A stretch of DNA of 64,000 bases from Candidatus Poseidoniaceae archaeon (GTDB lineage: Archaea > Thermoplasmatota > Poseidoniia > Poseidoniales > Poseidoniaceae), in assembly GCA_949373095.1 (NCBI GenBank), contig CASIBY010000010.1, forward strand, positions 1 to 64,000, read 5' to 3'. The position numbers were made by a program, and so were the translations under genes. The notes below the pieces were generated by a model that worked only from the letters and a program-made list of their open reading frames with translations, was not told the DNA's origin and searched no databases. Every line of letters starts with the position of its first letter. Position 1 is the stretch's first letter. Below are positions 28,122-37,160 of the stretch, piece by piece.

Positions 28122-31100
28122 TCAGAAGTCGAGATCGTCCAACAACGATTGTAACTCTGTTGAAGCAGGTGCTGGTGCAGGGTTAGAAACTATGGGTTGT
28201 TGAACCGGTGCTGGTGCAGTATTTGCTGCCAGCCATTGTTCTCCGTAGTAACTCCACTGCTCCATTGTCCATCCTTCGGGAAGTCCGGTTGCTGGAATTG
28301 GAGGGCCGGTGTTGACCGGTTCTGGAGCTTGATAGATTGGCTCTGCAACAGCAGCAGCGGGCTGCGGTGCGTACGAAGTTGGCTGCGGTGCGGCTTCTAC
28401 CGGGGCTGCAGCGACAGGCGCTGTTTCGAACGGTTGTTCAAAGGCTGAGAATCCCTTGAGATCGTCACTGGGTCGCTTTCTTGTAAACAACAGGAAAGCA
28501 AAAAGTCCGACAATCACGATTCCCAATATGAATATGACATATGTCATTGTCGTCCCTACTGTGTCTGAAATACTCTCAAACAACCCTTCGGAAGGGGCTT
28601 GTGATACCACGAATGAAAGTTCAGTTGTCTGGAACTCACCATCATCGTCCGTTACGGTCAGTTTGACGGTCCACGTTCCCGCAGGGAGGTCTTCGATGGT
28701 CCATGTTCCACCTAGGTGGTCAACGTCTCCAACCTTACTACCATCCAAATCAGTGTCTAGGAAAGAAGCATCCCACTGGTAAATGAGAGTCGTTTTATCA
28801 CCTGCGGTCTCAATAGATTGAGTTCCGTCCAAGGTCAGGTTATCTCCTTCCATGAGGTTGTCAGCAATGGAGCCGAGGATGATGACTGCTGTTGGTGGCA
28901 GATTGAGTACGCTGACATTCATCGATTGAGTTGCTGTAGCTCCATCGTTATCTGTGACAGTGACAGTGATCCAACGGACACCTGTTGTTGACCATGACTT
29001 GGAAATTGATGCTCCCGTAAGTTCACAATCGTTATCTTTAGTTCCGTCATTATCCAAGTCAGCCATGGCGTCAAAGTCCCAGCAAATCTCCAACGTGTCA
29101 ATGTCAGAGGCCGTATCACTCGCAACGACTTCTAAAGAGAGGTTATCCTCTTCAAACACTGGAGTATTTCCCGGCAATCCTGTGACGCTGGGAGCGACGT
29201 TGTAAATCAGGACCTCGCCAGTTTGAGTTGCCGATGTTGCTCCGTCGCTGTCAATAGCTCGGACGTTCAACGTATGAATTCCGGATGTTGTCCATGCAAC
29301 GGCCTCAGACGAGGAGATTCCAATGCTGGTGATGGTCCAGTTTTCATCGGCAAGAGAGGGGAGCCACTCTACAATGAGCGTGCCTTGGTCATTACTCGTA
29401 TCGTCGGCTACGACTCGGAGCAAGGCGATTTCGTCTTCGTCGAGGTGCCAAGTACCATTTGCGTCCTGCAACAGTTGTTCTCCACCGGTCCATAATTCAG
29501 GGAAGCCAATTGTTGGGGGGATGTTCAACACATCCAATAGGCTAGTGACCGTTGTTGTAGCGCCATCATCATCAGTTGCAATGGCTGTAATATTCATGGG
29601 TCCTTCACTTGTGGGAATGAACGTGCATGTGGGCTGAGTCAACCCTTCAGTACATTCCAATCCCGGCCATGAAATGGTCACCTGCTGCCCGGTTGGGGAT
29701 GATGTATCAATATCTTGGATGTCAATTGCGCTAATGGTAAGAGATTGTTCCACTGGAACAGTCGCATCATGGGAAAGGTTGAATTTAGGTGCACGGTTTA
29801 ATACGACAACATCAATCTGAAGTTCATCAATGTCCAATTCTCCGTCGGTGACGATGACCGTAACAGACCATGTGCCACTGTTCGACCAGTTCCAATGAGT
29901 GATGCAATCTGGTGCTTCAATAACATCAATGAGTCCAACACGAGACTCGATCTCAAAGACACAATCCACTTTGCCTCCATCTTCATCGTAACTACCTGTG
30001 GCGTTGATGGTGACGTTTTCAAAGGTGTAATTTCCCTCACTTGCCTCAAGAAGAGCGGTTGGGGCGCGACCAATGAAAATTCCAATGGTTGCATCATTGT
30101 TCGTCTTGTTGGTATCGGCCGTTATGTTCATGTCTGGGTCAACAGTGAATTTGAGATTCTTAACTCCCACTGCTAGTTCCTCAGGGACTGCCCAGTTGAC
30201 GATGACTCGCTCTTCTGAATACGGTCCAATGGCTGTTAATGGTTCTCGGTATGTTACTCCATCAGGTGTCTCAATTTCCATGTAGGTTGTTGGGGAGGTG
30301 AGCACACCTCGATTTTGAGCGGGTAATGAAAACATCATCATGTCTCCGGGAAGAGCATTGTATCCAATCGATGCTCCAAGGGTTGAGGTTACGCCGTTTC
30401 GCGTACGTTCTACGATGACCGATGAAGATTGAGCAATGAGGTCAATTCCTACAACGCTGAGGTCTTGTACAACAGTAGCGGCTCCGACGACTTTTGCAGC
30501 CGGGTCGTAAACAACAACTCCGTTGCTAGTATGGTCGTCACTACTTGGCGTCATATCGGTTTTATTGGATACATTTAGAGAGATTTGGGCTACTCCATTC
30601 TGGTCAGTCGTTGGGTTAAGGATCGTTTCAGCGATTTCATATCGCAATTGCAGGTTCGTATTCGCTATCGGATTCGGTGGTGAGCCTGCAACGTTGTAAT
30701 CAACGGTAATGGTTTCAGTGGAGTCCGGAAGGGTTGCAGAGTAGGCCGTTGCTACATTGAGGTTGGTGTTTCGCCCGCCCGGCGAAGAGGCTGGAATGAC
30801 ACTGTTTGAATCACTTGGGTTGTACGTTTTCAAAATCCAATCAATGGTAAATCCAGCTGGATTGATGATTCGGTTCCAGGCGCTTCCTCGGGCATCAGGG
30901 CAGTACCAGTTGAATCCGGTATTGACTCCCGATTCATTCCATTCTGAGATTTTGTAGGAATTGTCGCAGCCCAAATATTGCGGTGTGTCTCCATCTTCAC
31001 TGGGGGCTTCGTTCTTGATGACCTGCCATGAATAGTTTTCGGGTCCACCTCCATCAAATTCCGACGGGTCAAAATAATCAGACGTGCCTGTTACCACTGT

Positions 31101-31712
31101 GTCTGCGCGGAAGGGCATGTACCACTGGTCGCCGTTTCGAAGTGGGAAATCATGGGTTTCTTTGGCTGGCGTATAACTGTTATCAAAGTTGATATCAGCC
31201 AATGTGAAGCTCAAAAACCCGAGGTTAAAAGGAGCAAATGTAACATCCAAATTGAAATTGGATTCCCTCGTCGCCAGGTCTCTTGCTCGGATGATGTCGG
31301 TTCCATCGTAATCAATTTCCAACCGTCCACTCGTTCCTTCAAGATTCGCCCCATTACTACCGGAACTAAACGAGCCGTCAATGGTGATTTCGTACACCAG
31401 TACAGACTTGCCGTTTTCGTCGGTTTCATAGAGGATGTCAGTGACCGTGTTGACCGTATCTCCTGTCAGTGTGTTGAGGGATGCAGAGACATTGGCTTGG
31501 GCGATCAGTTGTGCGACGTCAAATTTCGTCTCATACACCCACTTATCACCAATTCTGTAGTTGGGGACATCAACTAAGGAGAGGTTTCCAGTCGAACTGT
31601 TATCGGGAGTGTTATCTTCAGAGAGGATGGTTGCAGGGCCGACCTGGTTTAGCATCGGAGTGAGAAGAAACAAAACGGCGACGAAGACTGCCTTCCATGT
31701 ATCTCGGTTCAT
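28122..31712 (-). CDS. PKD/CARDB-type surface protein A with cytoplasmic Trp-rich tail
   Basis: A 1196-residue type-I membrane protein. Signal peptide (AVFVAVLFLLTPMLNQVG), a novel N-terminal domain starting YRIGDKWVYETKFD, CARDB-like beta modules, and several PKD/Ig-like repeats (FEIESRVG ... VLNRAPKFNLSHD type, each with DEDG or DDDG). One helix near 1050-1072 (YVIFILGIVIVGLFAFLLF) is followed by an Ala/Pro-rich cytoplasmic tail with GLPEGWTMEQWSYYGEQWL. There are many N-x-S/T sequons and no enzyme motif. It is a tandem paralogue of the next gene upstream (RIGDRW versus RIGDKW; same tail), 47 bases away. Position just ahead of sepF suggests an envelope or division role (inference). Confidence 0.8.
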   Translation of the reverse strand: MNRDTWKAVFVAVLFLLTPMLNQVGPATILSEDNTPDNSSTGNLSLVDVPNYRIGDKWVYETKFDVAQLIAQANVSASLNTLTGDTVNTVTDILYETDENGKSVLVYEITIDGSFSSGSNGANLEGTSGRLEIDYDGTDIIRARDLATRESNFNLDVTFAPFNLGFLSFTLADINFDNSYTPAKETHDFPLRNGDQWYMPFRADTVVTGTSDYFDPSEFDGGGPENYSWQVIKNEAPSEDGDTPQYLGCDNSYKISEWNESGVNTGFNWYCPDARGSAWNRIINPAGFTIDWILKTYNPSDSNSVIPASSPGGRNTNLNVATAYSATLPDSTETITVDYNVAGSPPNPIANTNLQLRYEIAETILNPTTDQNGVAQISLNVSNKTDMTPSSDDHTSNGVVVYDPAAKVVGAATVVQDLSVVGIDLIAQSSSVIVERTRNGVTSTLGASIGYNALPGDMMMFSLPAQNRGVLTSPTTYMEIETPDGVTYREPLTAIGPYSEERVIVNWAVPEELAVGVKNLKFTVDPDMNITADTNKTNNDATIGIFIGRAPTALLEASEGNYTFENVTINATGSYDEDGGKVDCVFEIESRVGLIDVIEAPDCITHWNWSNSGTWSVTVIVTDGELDIDELQIDVVVLNRAPKFNLSHDATVPVEQSLTISAIDIQDIDTSSPTGQQVTISWPGLECTEGLTQPTCTFIPTSEGPMNITAIATDDDGATTTVTSLLDVLNIPPTIGFPELWTGGEQLLQDANGTWHLDEDEIALLRVVADDTSNDQGTLIVEWLPSLADENWTITSIGISSSEAVAWTTSGIHTLNVRAIDSDGATSATQTGEVLIYNVAPSVTGLPGNTPVFEEDNLSLEVVASDTASDIDTLEICWDFDAMADLDNDGTKDNDCELTGASISKSWSTTGVRWITVTVTDNDGATATQSMNVSVLNLPPTAVIILGSIADNLMEGDNLTLDGTQSIETAGDKTTLIYQWDASFLDTDLDGSKVGDVDHLGGTWTIEDLPAGTWTVKLTVTDDDGEFQTTELSFVVSQAPSEGLFESISDTVGTTMTYVIFILGIVIVGLFAFLLFTRKRPSDDLKGFSAFEQPFETAPVAAAPVEAAPQPTSYAPQPAAAVAEPIYQAPEPVNTGPPIPATGLPEGWTMEQWSYYGEQWLAANTAPAPVQQPIVSNPAPAPASTELQSLLDDLDF

Positions 31713-31759
31713 ACATCGTCGTGGGTGTTCTCATACTTTAGGAAGTGTCCCCGGCCGCT

Positions 31760-34700
31760 TCACGGGTTATGTGATTCCAGCCACTGTTGGCCGTAGTAAG
31801 ACCATTGTTCGGCAGTCCACCCTTCTGGTAGTCCAGTATCTGGTATTGGAGGCCCGTTTCCTTCAACATCAGAAGAGGTGTGCACTCCAATGGTCTTCGG
31901 CGCATTTTCTAGGGCTACTTGGAATAGATATTCTGGTGGGGGGGAATTTGGACGCTTTTCAGCAAGTGCATCCTCGCGAGACTCACTATCCTCAACCATC
32001 AGGCTCTGAGAAACATCGCCCCACATGTCTTCCTCCTTGGATTTTGATTTCCGTCGTGAGAACATCAACAAAAGACCAAGGAGCAACACAAGCAATCCTC
32101 CTTGCATCAGGGGATTTGCTTCTTCGCCAGCCAACGAAGCACCGATATTTTCCAATGCAGTGCGGTCAGCTGGAGCTACTGCGAACGTGATGACTTTGGT
32201 TCCTGGTCGTTGTGGATCTTCATCCCAGGCCATCACTTTGATGGATTGACTTCCTGCTTTACGGAAGGTGTAGGTGACGGTCTTACCGATGACGTCAGCG
32301 TCATTGTCCGGAATACCATCTTCATTACTATCAAATTCAATATCGATGTCCCAGACGATGGTTAATCCTTCCAAATCATTGAGGGCATCAATGGTTGATT
32401 GGGCATCAAGTGTACACGGTTCATAGGCTACACAGGCAAAGGTTGCGGTACGAATGAGAGGTGGTGTATTCAATACCTCAACAGTTAGAACTTCACTCGT
32501 ATGCGCTCCATCGTTATCAGTCACGTGGTACACCAACTTATGCGTTCCACTTCGGTTCCAAGAAATGGTGAGATTATCACCAATGACGTCGCAATCGTCG
32601 TCAGCGCTGCCGATATCATTGGAGTCCATGCTCGGGTCAATGTCCCAACAACGAATCAGTGTTTCTTGGTCGGAAATTGAATCGGAAGAACTTCCTGAGA
32701 CGCTGATACTTTGGCCTTCAGCAATGGGTAAAATCTGGTTCAGAGGTTCTATGGTCGGCGCTATATTCGCCACACTAATCCACCGTTCTTCAACACCACT
32801 TGATTCACCTTCGGAGTCGGTAATCTCAAGCCGCATTTTGTGCAATCCTGCGTCGTACCAGATCATGTCAAATTCTGATGTGCGTCCGTCAAATGTGCGT
32901 ATGAGTGAGGGTTGGCCATCATCGGGCCACCATGTGTGAGTGAGTCCATCAATGTCGTCAATTGAGTCTTGTGCTTGCCCTTTTACAAGAACCGGTTGGT
33001 CTTCGGTAACGTGCCACGTATTTTGGGCATCCATGAGAATCGGCCCGTTCTGGTCTACCAGTTGTATGTTCACGCTATGTGGCTTGATGTTGGTAAAGCG
33101 AATGTCGATCATCGCCGTAGCCATAGTGCTGTCGTCATCCAAACCCACAGCCGTGAACGTAGTCCAACCTTCTTTGTTTGATGTGGTCGTACAGATTCGT
33201 GTATAGTATCCTTCCTTACAGTTTGCACCTGGCCAATAGATATCAACCACGCCAGGCCATACGTCTTCTGAATCCGAATCGTTTGCATAGGCATAGAGTG
33301 TAATCGGATACTCTACCATTGCCTCAGTTCGTGCACTCCTGACTTCTAGCAACGGTGCACGGTTGAGAACATCAACTACAACGGTGAGGTTGACTTCATC
33401 TCGTTCTTCATCAATAACGGTGAGTTCAATTGGATAAGAGCCGTCATCAATCCACGAATAGTTGAGTATACAATCTGGCGAAACCACCTTCTGAGTCGAC
33501 CAAGTACGGGTTCCATCGTCATATGGAACAACAAATTTGCAGGATACATTGCCTCCGTCTTCATCGAAACTTTCTGATGCGTCTACGAGGATGTATTCGT
33601 TGGTAAGCCCTGATGAGCCGTTTACAACGGGAGTGGGAACGCGTCCAACAAAGAGGTCAATTATGGCCAGATTATTGGAAGGATTTGCATCGGCAGTATT
33701 GATTCCGTCAGGGTCGGCTTCCCACATCAAACTCTGCGTACCGATGTCGGCAGTAATGGGTACAGTCCAATTGAGAGCCACCTTGTGTACCTCATAGGTG
33801 TCAAGGGCTGGAAGAGGTACTTTGTTGGTGAGGCCGCCGGGTAAGGTGATGACTGCTTCAGTTGCAGTTGATGCGGTAATTCCCCGATTGTTAAACGAGA
33901 CTTCAATTTCCAAATCATCCCCTGGAAGGACATTGTAACCTGATAGGGCGTTAAGCGGAGTAATCACACCGCTTCGATTTCTAAGAATTTGTGCAGCTTC
34001 AGCGTCAGCGAAAACATCCAGTCCTACCAGATATTGGTCCAGCGTGACGGTGCTCGCCCCTACATAAGAACCCGATTTTGCAACTAAGCCGTGGCTTGCA
34101 TAGTCAGTTTGGCTGTCTGATGAATCAAGGGCATCTCCAATGTCAATCGTCGTCCATGCGCTTCCATTTGCACCGGTTGTCAGGGATTTGACAATTCCTT
34201 CGTGTTCATGGTGGAGTTCAAGATTCACTCCTGAAGGATTTGTGAAACAACTTGAAGATGCATTGACCCAAACCTGCATTGGTGTGTTAAGAGCAGTAAT
34301 ACTTCGCTCAGGATTGACCTCTAGGCACGAGTCTCTTGAGCCCGGATTTGAATAAGGGTCTACTCCTGATGCACCTACAGGGTCGTACCGCTTGAGTCGG
34401 AAGTCAATGGTGAGTCCGATGTCATCCTCGGTGTGCAGCCATGCATAGTTACCAACTTCAGGACAATACCATCGGTAACCTTCTGAATCCCCATCGCTGT
34501 TATAGGACACCATCTCATACGAACCATTGCAACCTCCGTAGTCGGTTGATTGACCGAAGGAATTGGTTGGCCTACCCACATCGGATACGACCCATGTGGT
34601 CGTATTGGTTTCAGTAACTGGGGGCGGGAAGGGCGTGATGTAATCGCTCTGACCCGACCATTGGACATACGAAGTCGTCATCGTCGTCCAACGTTCGTTG

Positions 34701-35298
34701 GCTCGTAGCGGAAAATCATAGTTCTCGTTCACGGGAGAATACGACGTAGAGATCGTAATGTCTCCAAGGATTTGCTCCAAGAAAGAGATACCACTCGGGA
34801 CGAAGCGTATGTACATGTCCAGGTCGCTTCGGATCGAAGATAAGTCGCTGACGCGCAGGTACTCGGTTTGAGTGTATTCGATGTAGACGTTTCCGGAGAA
34901 CCCTTCCAAGGAAACACCAGATTTATCGAAATTTGCACTTGAGCGCAGGGTATAGGCAAGAACGGACATGTTGTCGACATTTTGCATTGAAATTGCAGTT
35001 ACTTCAGAAGTTGTGTCGCCCTGAATTTCACCAACGGTTGCGTCAACCCCCGTATCGGTGACAAGAATTGTTGGGTCAAACGTCCCAGAGTATATCCAGC
35101 GGTCACCGATTCTCCATGTTGGGACATCAGAGACGCCGGGGTCGAACCCGCCTGAATGCAGTGCCTGTGGCTTGATTCTTCCAGCACGGGATGCTCTAGT
35201 GGAATCAACATGGCAAGAAGCAATGCGGCCATCAAGCCGGGCACAAAGACGGACCGTCCACTGCTTCCCATGCTGGACGCAGGAGAGAAAGAGACCAT
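31760..35298 (-). CDS. PKD-type surface protein B, paralogue of A, one frameshift near its N-terminus
   Basis: About 1179 residues when one base is corrected. The signal peptide (VFVPGLMAALLLAMLIPLEH) lies in the frame starting at 35298. The remainder, beginning VPTWRIGDRWIYSGTFDPT, is in another frame and stays open from about 35190 to 31760. The switch is between about 35150 and 35190, around VLEES/ALHSGG. Domain order copies protein A: N-terminal domain, CARDB-like region, PKD-like modules (VDVLNRAPLLEV, EVLNTPPLIR), a helix (GGLLVLLLGLLLMF) followed by SRRKSKSKEE, and a cytoplasmic tail ending GLPEGWTAEQWSYYGQQWL. An alternative start is the ATG at 35271. It follows TBP by 38 bases. Confidence 0.75.
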
Positions 35299-35300
35299 CA

Positions 35301-35320
35301 ACGCTTCTCTTGAGAAGCGT
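35301..35320. promoter_or_regulatory. Perfect 9-bp inverted repeat before surface protein B
   Basis: acgcttctc-tt-gagaagcgt is a perfect inverted repeat with 9-base arms and a 2-base spacer, between the TBP stop (35337) and the ATG at 35298. It could be an operator, an RNA hairpin in the 5' leader, or part of a TBP terminator; no T-run follows it on the minus strand, so termination is the weakest option. Confidence 0.5.
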
Positions 35321-35336
35321 CTAACAGTTATTCAAC

Positions 35337-35951
35337 TCAGAGAAGGTCAGCGAGTTCGTCCTTGATGATTTCAACAGCTTCAAGAATCTCGTCTTTATGA
35401 CGGGCGCCGGTGATCACCATCTTACCTGATCCGAAGATGAGGCAGACGACCTTAGGATCATCAAGTCGGTAGATGAGTCCGGGGAATTGCTCTGGTTCGT
35501 ACTCCACTTTGTCAAAGGGCAGGTGGAAGGTCAAATGGTTGAGGTTGAGTTTGCGAGGAACTCCTGCTTGTGGCTCGCCTGTGAACTTGTCAACACCGTC
35601 GTAATCTTCGGGGTAGTGGAGTGCATAGGTAGCAACCATGTTCTGGACTTCGATGGAGACGTCCTTGAGGTCCCAGGTTTCAATTCCAGCAGCACGCAAG
35701 TCCTTGATCATTCGGTCAATACCTGTGTGGATATTGTCTTCGTTCTTTCCACCAGTGCAGACAGCACGGCCGGAGCGGAACATTAGGATTGCAAGTTTTG
35801 GCTCAGTAACTCGGTAAACGACACCAGGAAATTGTTCGGGTTCGTACTCGCAGTTGAGTTGAATGGCGATGTCAGGAAGGTCAAGTTCTTCAGCAACACG
35901 GGTGCTTGCAACTACGTTTACGACAGTTAGGCGTTCTTCATCGGTGGTCAT
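35337..35951 (-). CDS. tbp: TATA-box-binding protein
   Basis: A 204-residue archaeal TBP, the promoter-recognition factor working with TFB. The two pseudo-symmetric halves are obvious: the first reads LTVVNVVASTRVAEELDLPD and YEPEQFPGVVYRVTEPKLAI, the second YEPEQFPGLIYRLDDPKVVC with FGSGKMVITGARH. The paired Phe/Pro-containing YEPEQFPG blocks lie in the DNA-bending region. Between the halves is a Pro/Gly-containing insertion (DYDGVDKFTGEPQAGVPRK), longer than the usual linker. The ATG at 35951 is chosen because a TATA box lies at leaderless distance; the TTG at 35963 is unlikely. Confidence 0.97.
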   Translation of the reverse strand: MTTDEERLTVVNVVASTRVAEELDLPDIAIQLNCEYEPEQFPGVVYRVTEPKLAILMFRSGRAVCTGGKNEDNIHTGIDRMIKDLRAAGIETWDLKDVSIEVQNMVATYALHYPEDYDGVDKFTGEPQAGVPRKLNLNHLTFHLPFDKVEYEPEQFPGLIYRLDDPKVVCLIFGSGKMVITGARHKDEILEAVEIIKDELADLL

Positions 35952-35972
35952 ATATAACCCCAATGACCTTTA

Positions 35973-35984
35973 GTATATAAAAGG
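35973..35984 (-). promoter_or_regulatory. TATA box of the tbp gene (leaderless)
   Basis: On the minus strand CCTTTTATATAC, a near-consensus archaeal TATA element. Its centre is about 26-27 bases upstream of the ATG at 35951, the usual distance from TATA to transcription start, so the mRNA should begin at or next to the start codon. TBP may therefore regulate itself through its own box. Confidence 0.75.
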
Positions 35985-36027
35985 AATTTCGGCCCCCCAC
36001 GATTCTATACGGGTGTTGACAAGGTCC

Positions 36028-37050
36028 TTAGTCACTCCAAAAAGTCTCTTTAGGTCCCGCAATGAGGGTTGCGCCAGGATTTCCAAGGCGTGAGATAAGC
36101 GTCCGACCGCCCGCAAGCTCAATCGCTTCACTTGTTTCCTTGGGCTGGCGTGTTAATGCAACCATACACCCCCCGCCTCCAGAACCGGTTAGTTTCGCTC
36201 CCAGTGCCGTAGGTAAGGCTGCAGAAATTAGTGTTTCAAGCTCTTCCGAGGAGACGCCTAAATTTCGTAAAATCAAATGATTTTCACTCATTGCGTGACC
36301 AACAGCATCGTAATTTCCATCTTGTAGTGCTTTCAATCCACGCCGAGATATGCTCCCGATGGCTCGTATCTCGTTGATTCGCTCCGGATTGGCTTCTAGA
36401 GCAGCAGCGACTAGGGCAACTTGGTGAGAAGTCGGTGCGTGAACACCCGTGTTCCCCAATACGAGGTAAACGTCATCTTGTGGTGGGGTCAATGTATGAA
36501 TCTCCCAAGTACGCCTTCCTTCTGGTGTGTCAAGTTGTCGAGTAAATACCCACTGGCATCCATCTTCTTTCTTATCGGAGAGGACAACAATCCCTCCCAG
36601 AGTGCTGGTTGATGTATCCATTGGGGATGCCCGGCCAGATTGGGCAGTTGCCTCAGCCAGGTGGGCGAGATGGCTCATTTCATCACTATCTAGGCTGTTT
36701 TCAGAATTCATTCGACTTGCATCCAAAGCAGCACACAAAGCAACACTGAGAGCAGCACTTGAGCCAAGTCCAGAGGCACGTGGAATATCGCCAGTTACAT
36801 GAACTGAGAGTGGCTTTGGTTCGCTTGTGTTGGTCCACAGAGCATGGACGAGATGATGGATATGGGGGTGGCGCTTTGCGATAAGTGAACTGCCGTCAAT
36901 ACTCCATGATTTCGCAGGAGTGATGCGTACCTGGAGGCGCTGTTCAAGGGCGACTGCGACTGCTGGTTCACCGTAGACAACAGCATGTTCTCCGAAGAGA
37001 ATACATTTCGCTGGAGCACTCGCCGTCGCAGCGTCTCCGTCAAGGCCCAT
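36028..37050 (-). CDS. mvk: Mevalonate kinase
   Basis: GHMP-family kinase of 340 residues phosphorylating mevalonate for isoprenoid lipid synthesis. It has the N-terminal SAPAKCILFGEHAVVYGEPA substrate motif, the ATP-binding glycine loop IPRASGLGSSAALSVAL, the catalytic Asp in ASPMDTSTSTLGG and the C-terminal GHMP motif AKLTGSGGGGCMVAL. The ATG at 37050 is preferred because family homology begins immediately after; upstream in-frame starts at 37101 or 37128 would add 17-26 atypical residues. Its 5' end faces the divergent FadF/EtfD-like gene. Confidence 0.93.
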   Translation of the reverse strand: MGLDGDAATASAPAKCILFGEHAVVYGEPAVAVALEQRLQVRITPAKSWSIDGSSLIAKRHPHIHHLVHALWTNTSEPKPLSVHVTGDIPRASGLGSSAALSVALCAALDASRMNSENSLDSDEMSHLAHLAEATAQSGRASPMDTSTSTLGGIVVLSDKKEDGCQWVFTRQLDTPEGRRTWEIHTLTPPQDDVYLVLGNTGVHAPTSHQVALVAAALEANPERINEIRAIGSISRRGLKALQDGNYDAVGHAMSENHLILRNLGVSSEELETLISAALPTALGAKLTGSGGGGCMVALTRQPKETSEAIELAGGRTLISRLGNPGATLIAGPKETFWSD

Positions 37051-37160
37051 GGTCGCTAGAAGCGGTCGGCCTTCATATTCCTTCTCACAACCACGAGTCA
37101 TCTCGTTGATTTTTGACGGTGGTTTCAAAGTGCGTCTCCCTCTCGGAGACCTGCCCGAGC

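Noticed and set aside
35949-35957. TATATA overlapping the tbp start codon as its TATA box
   Set aside because: Too close to the ATG to direct its transcription; the box at 35973-35984 is at the right distance.
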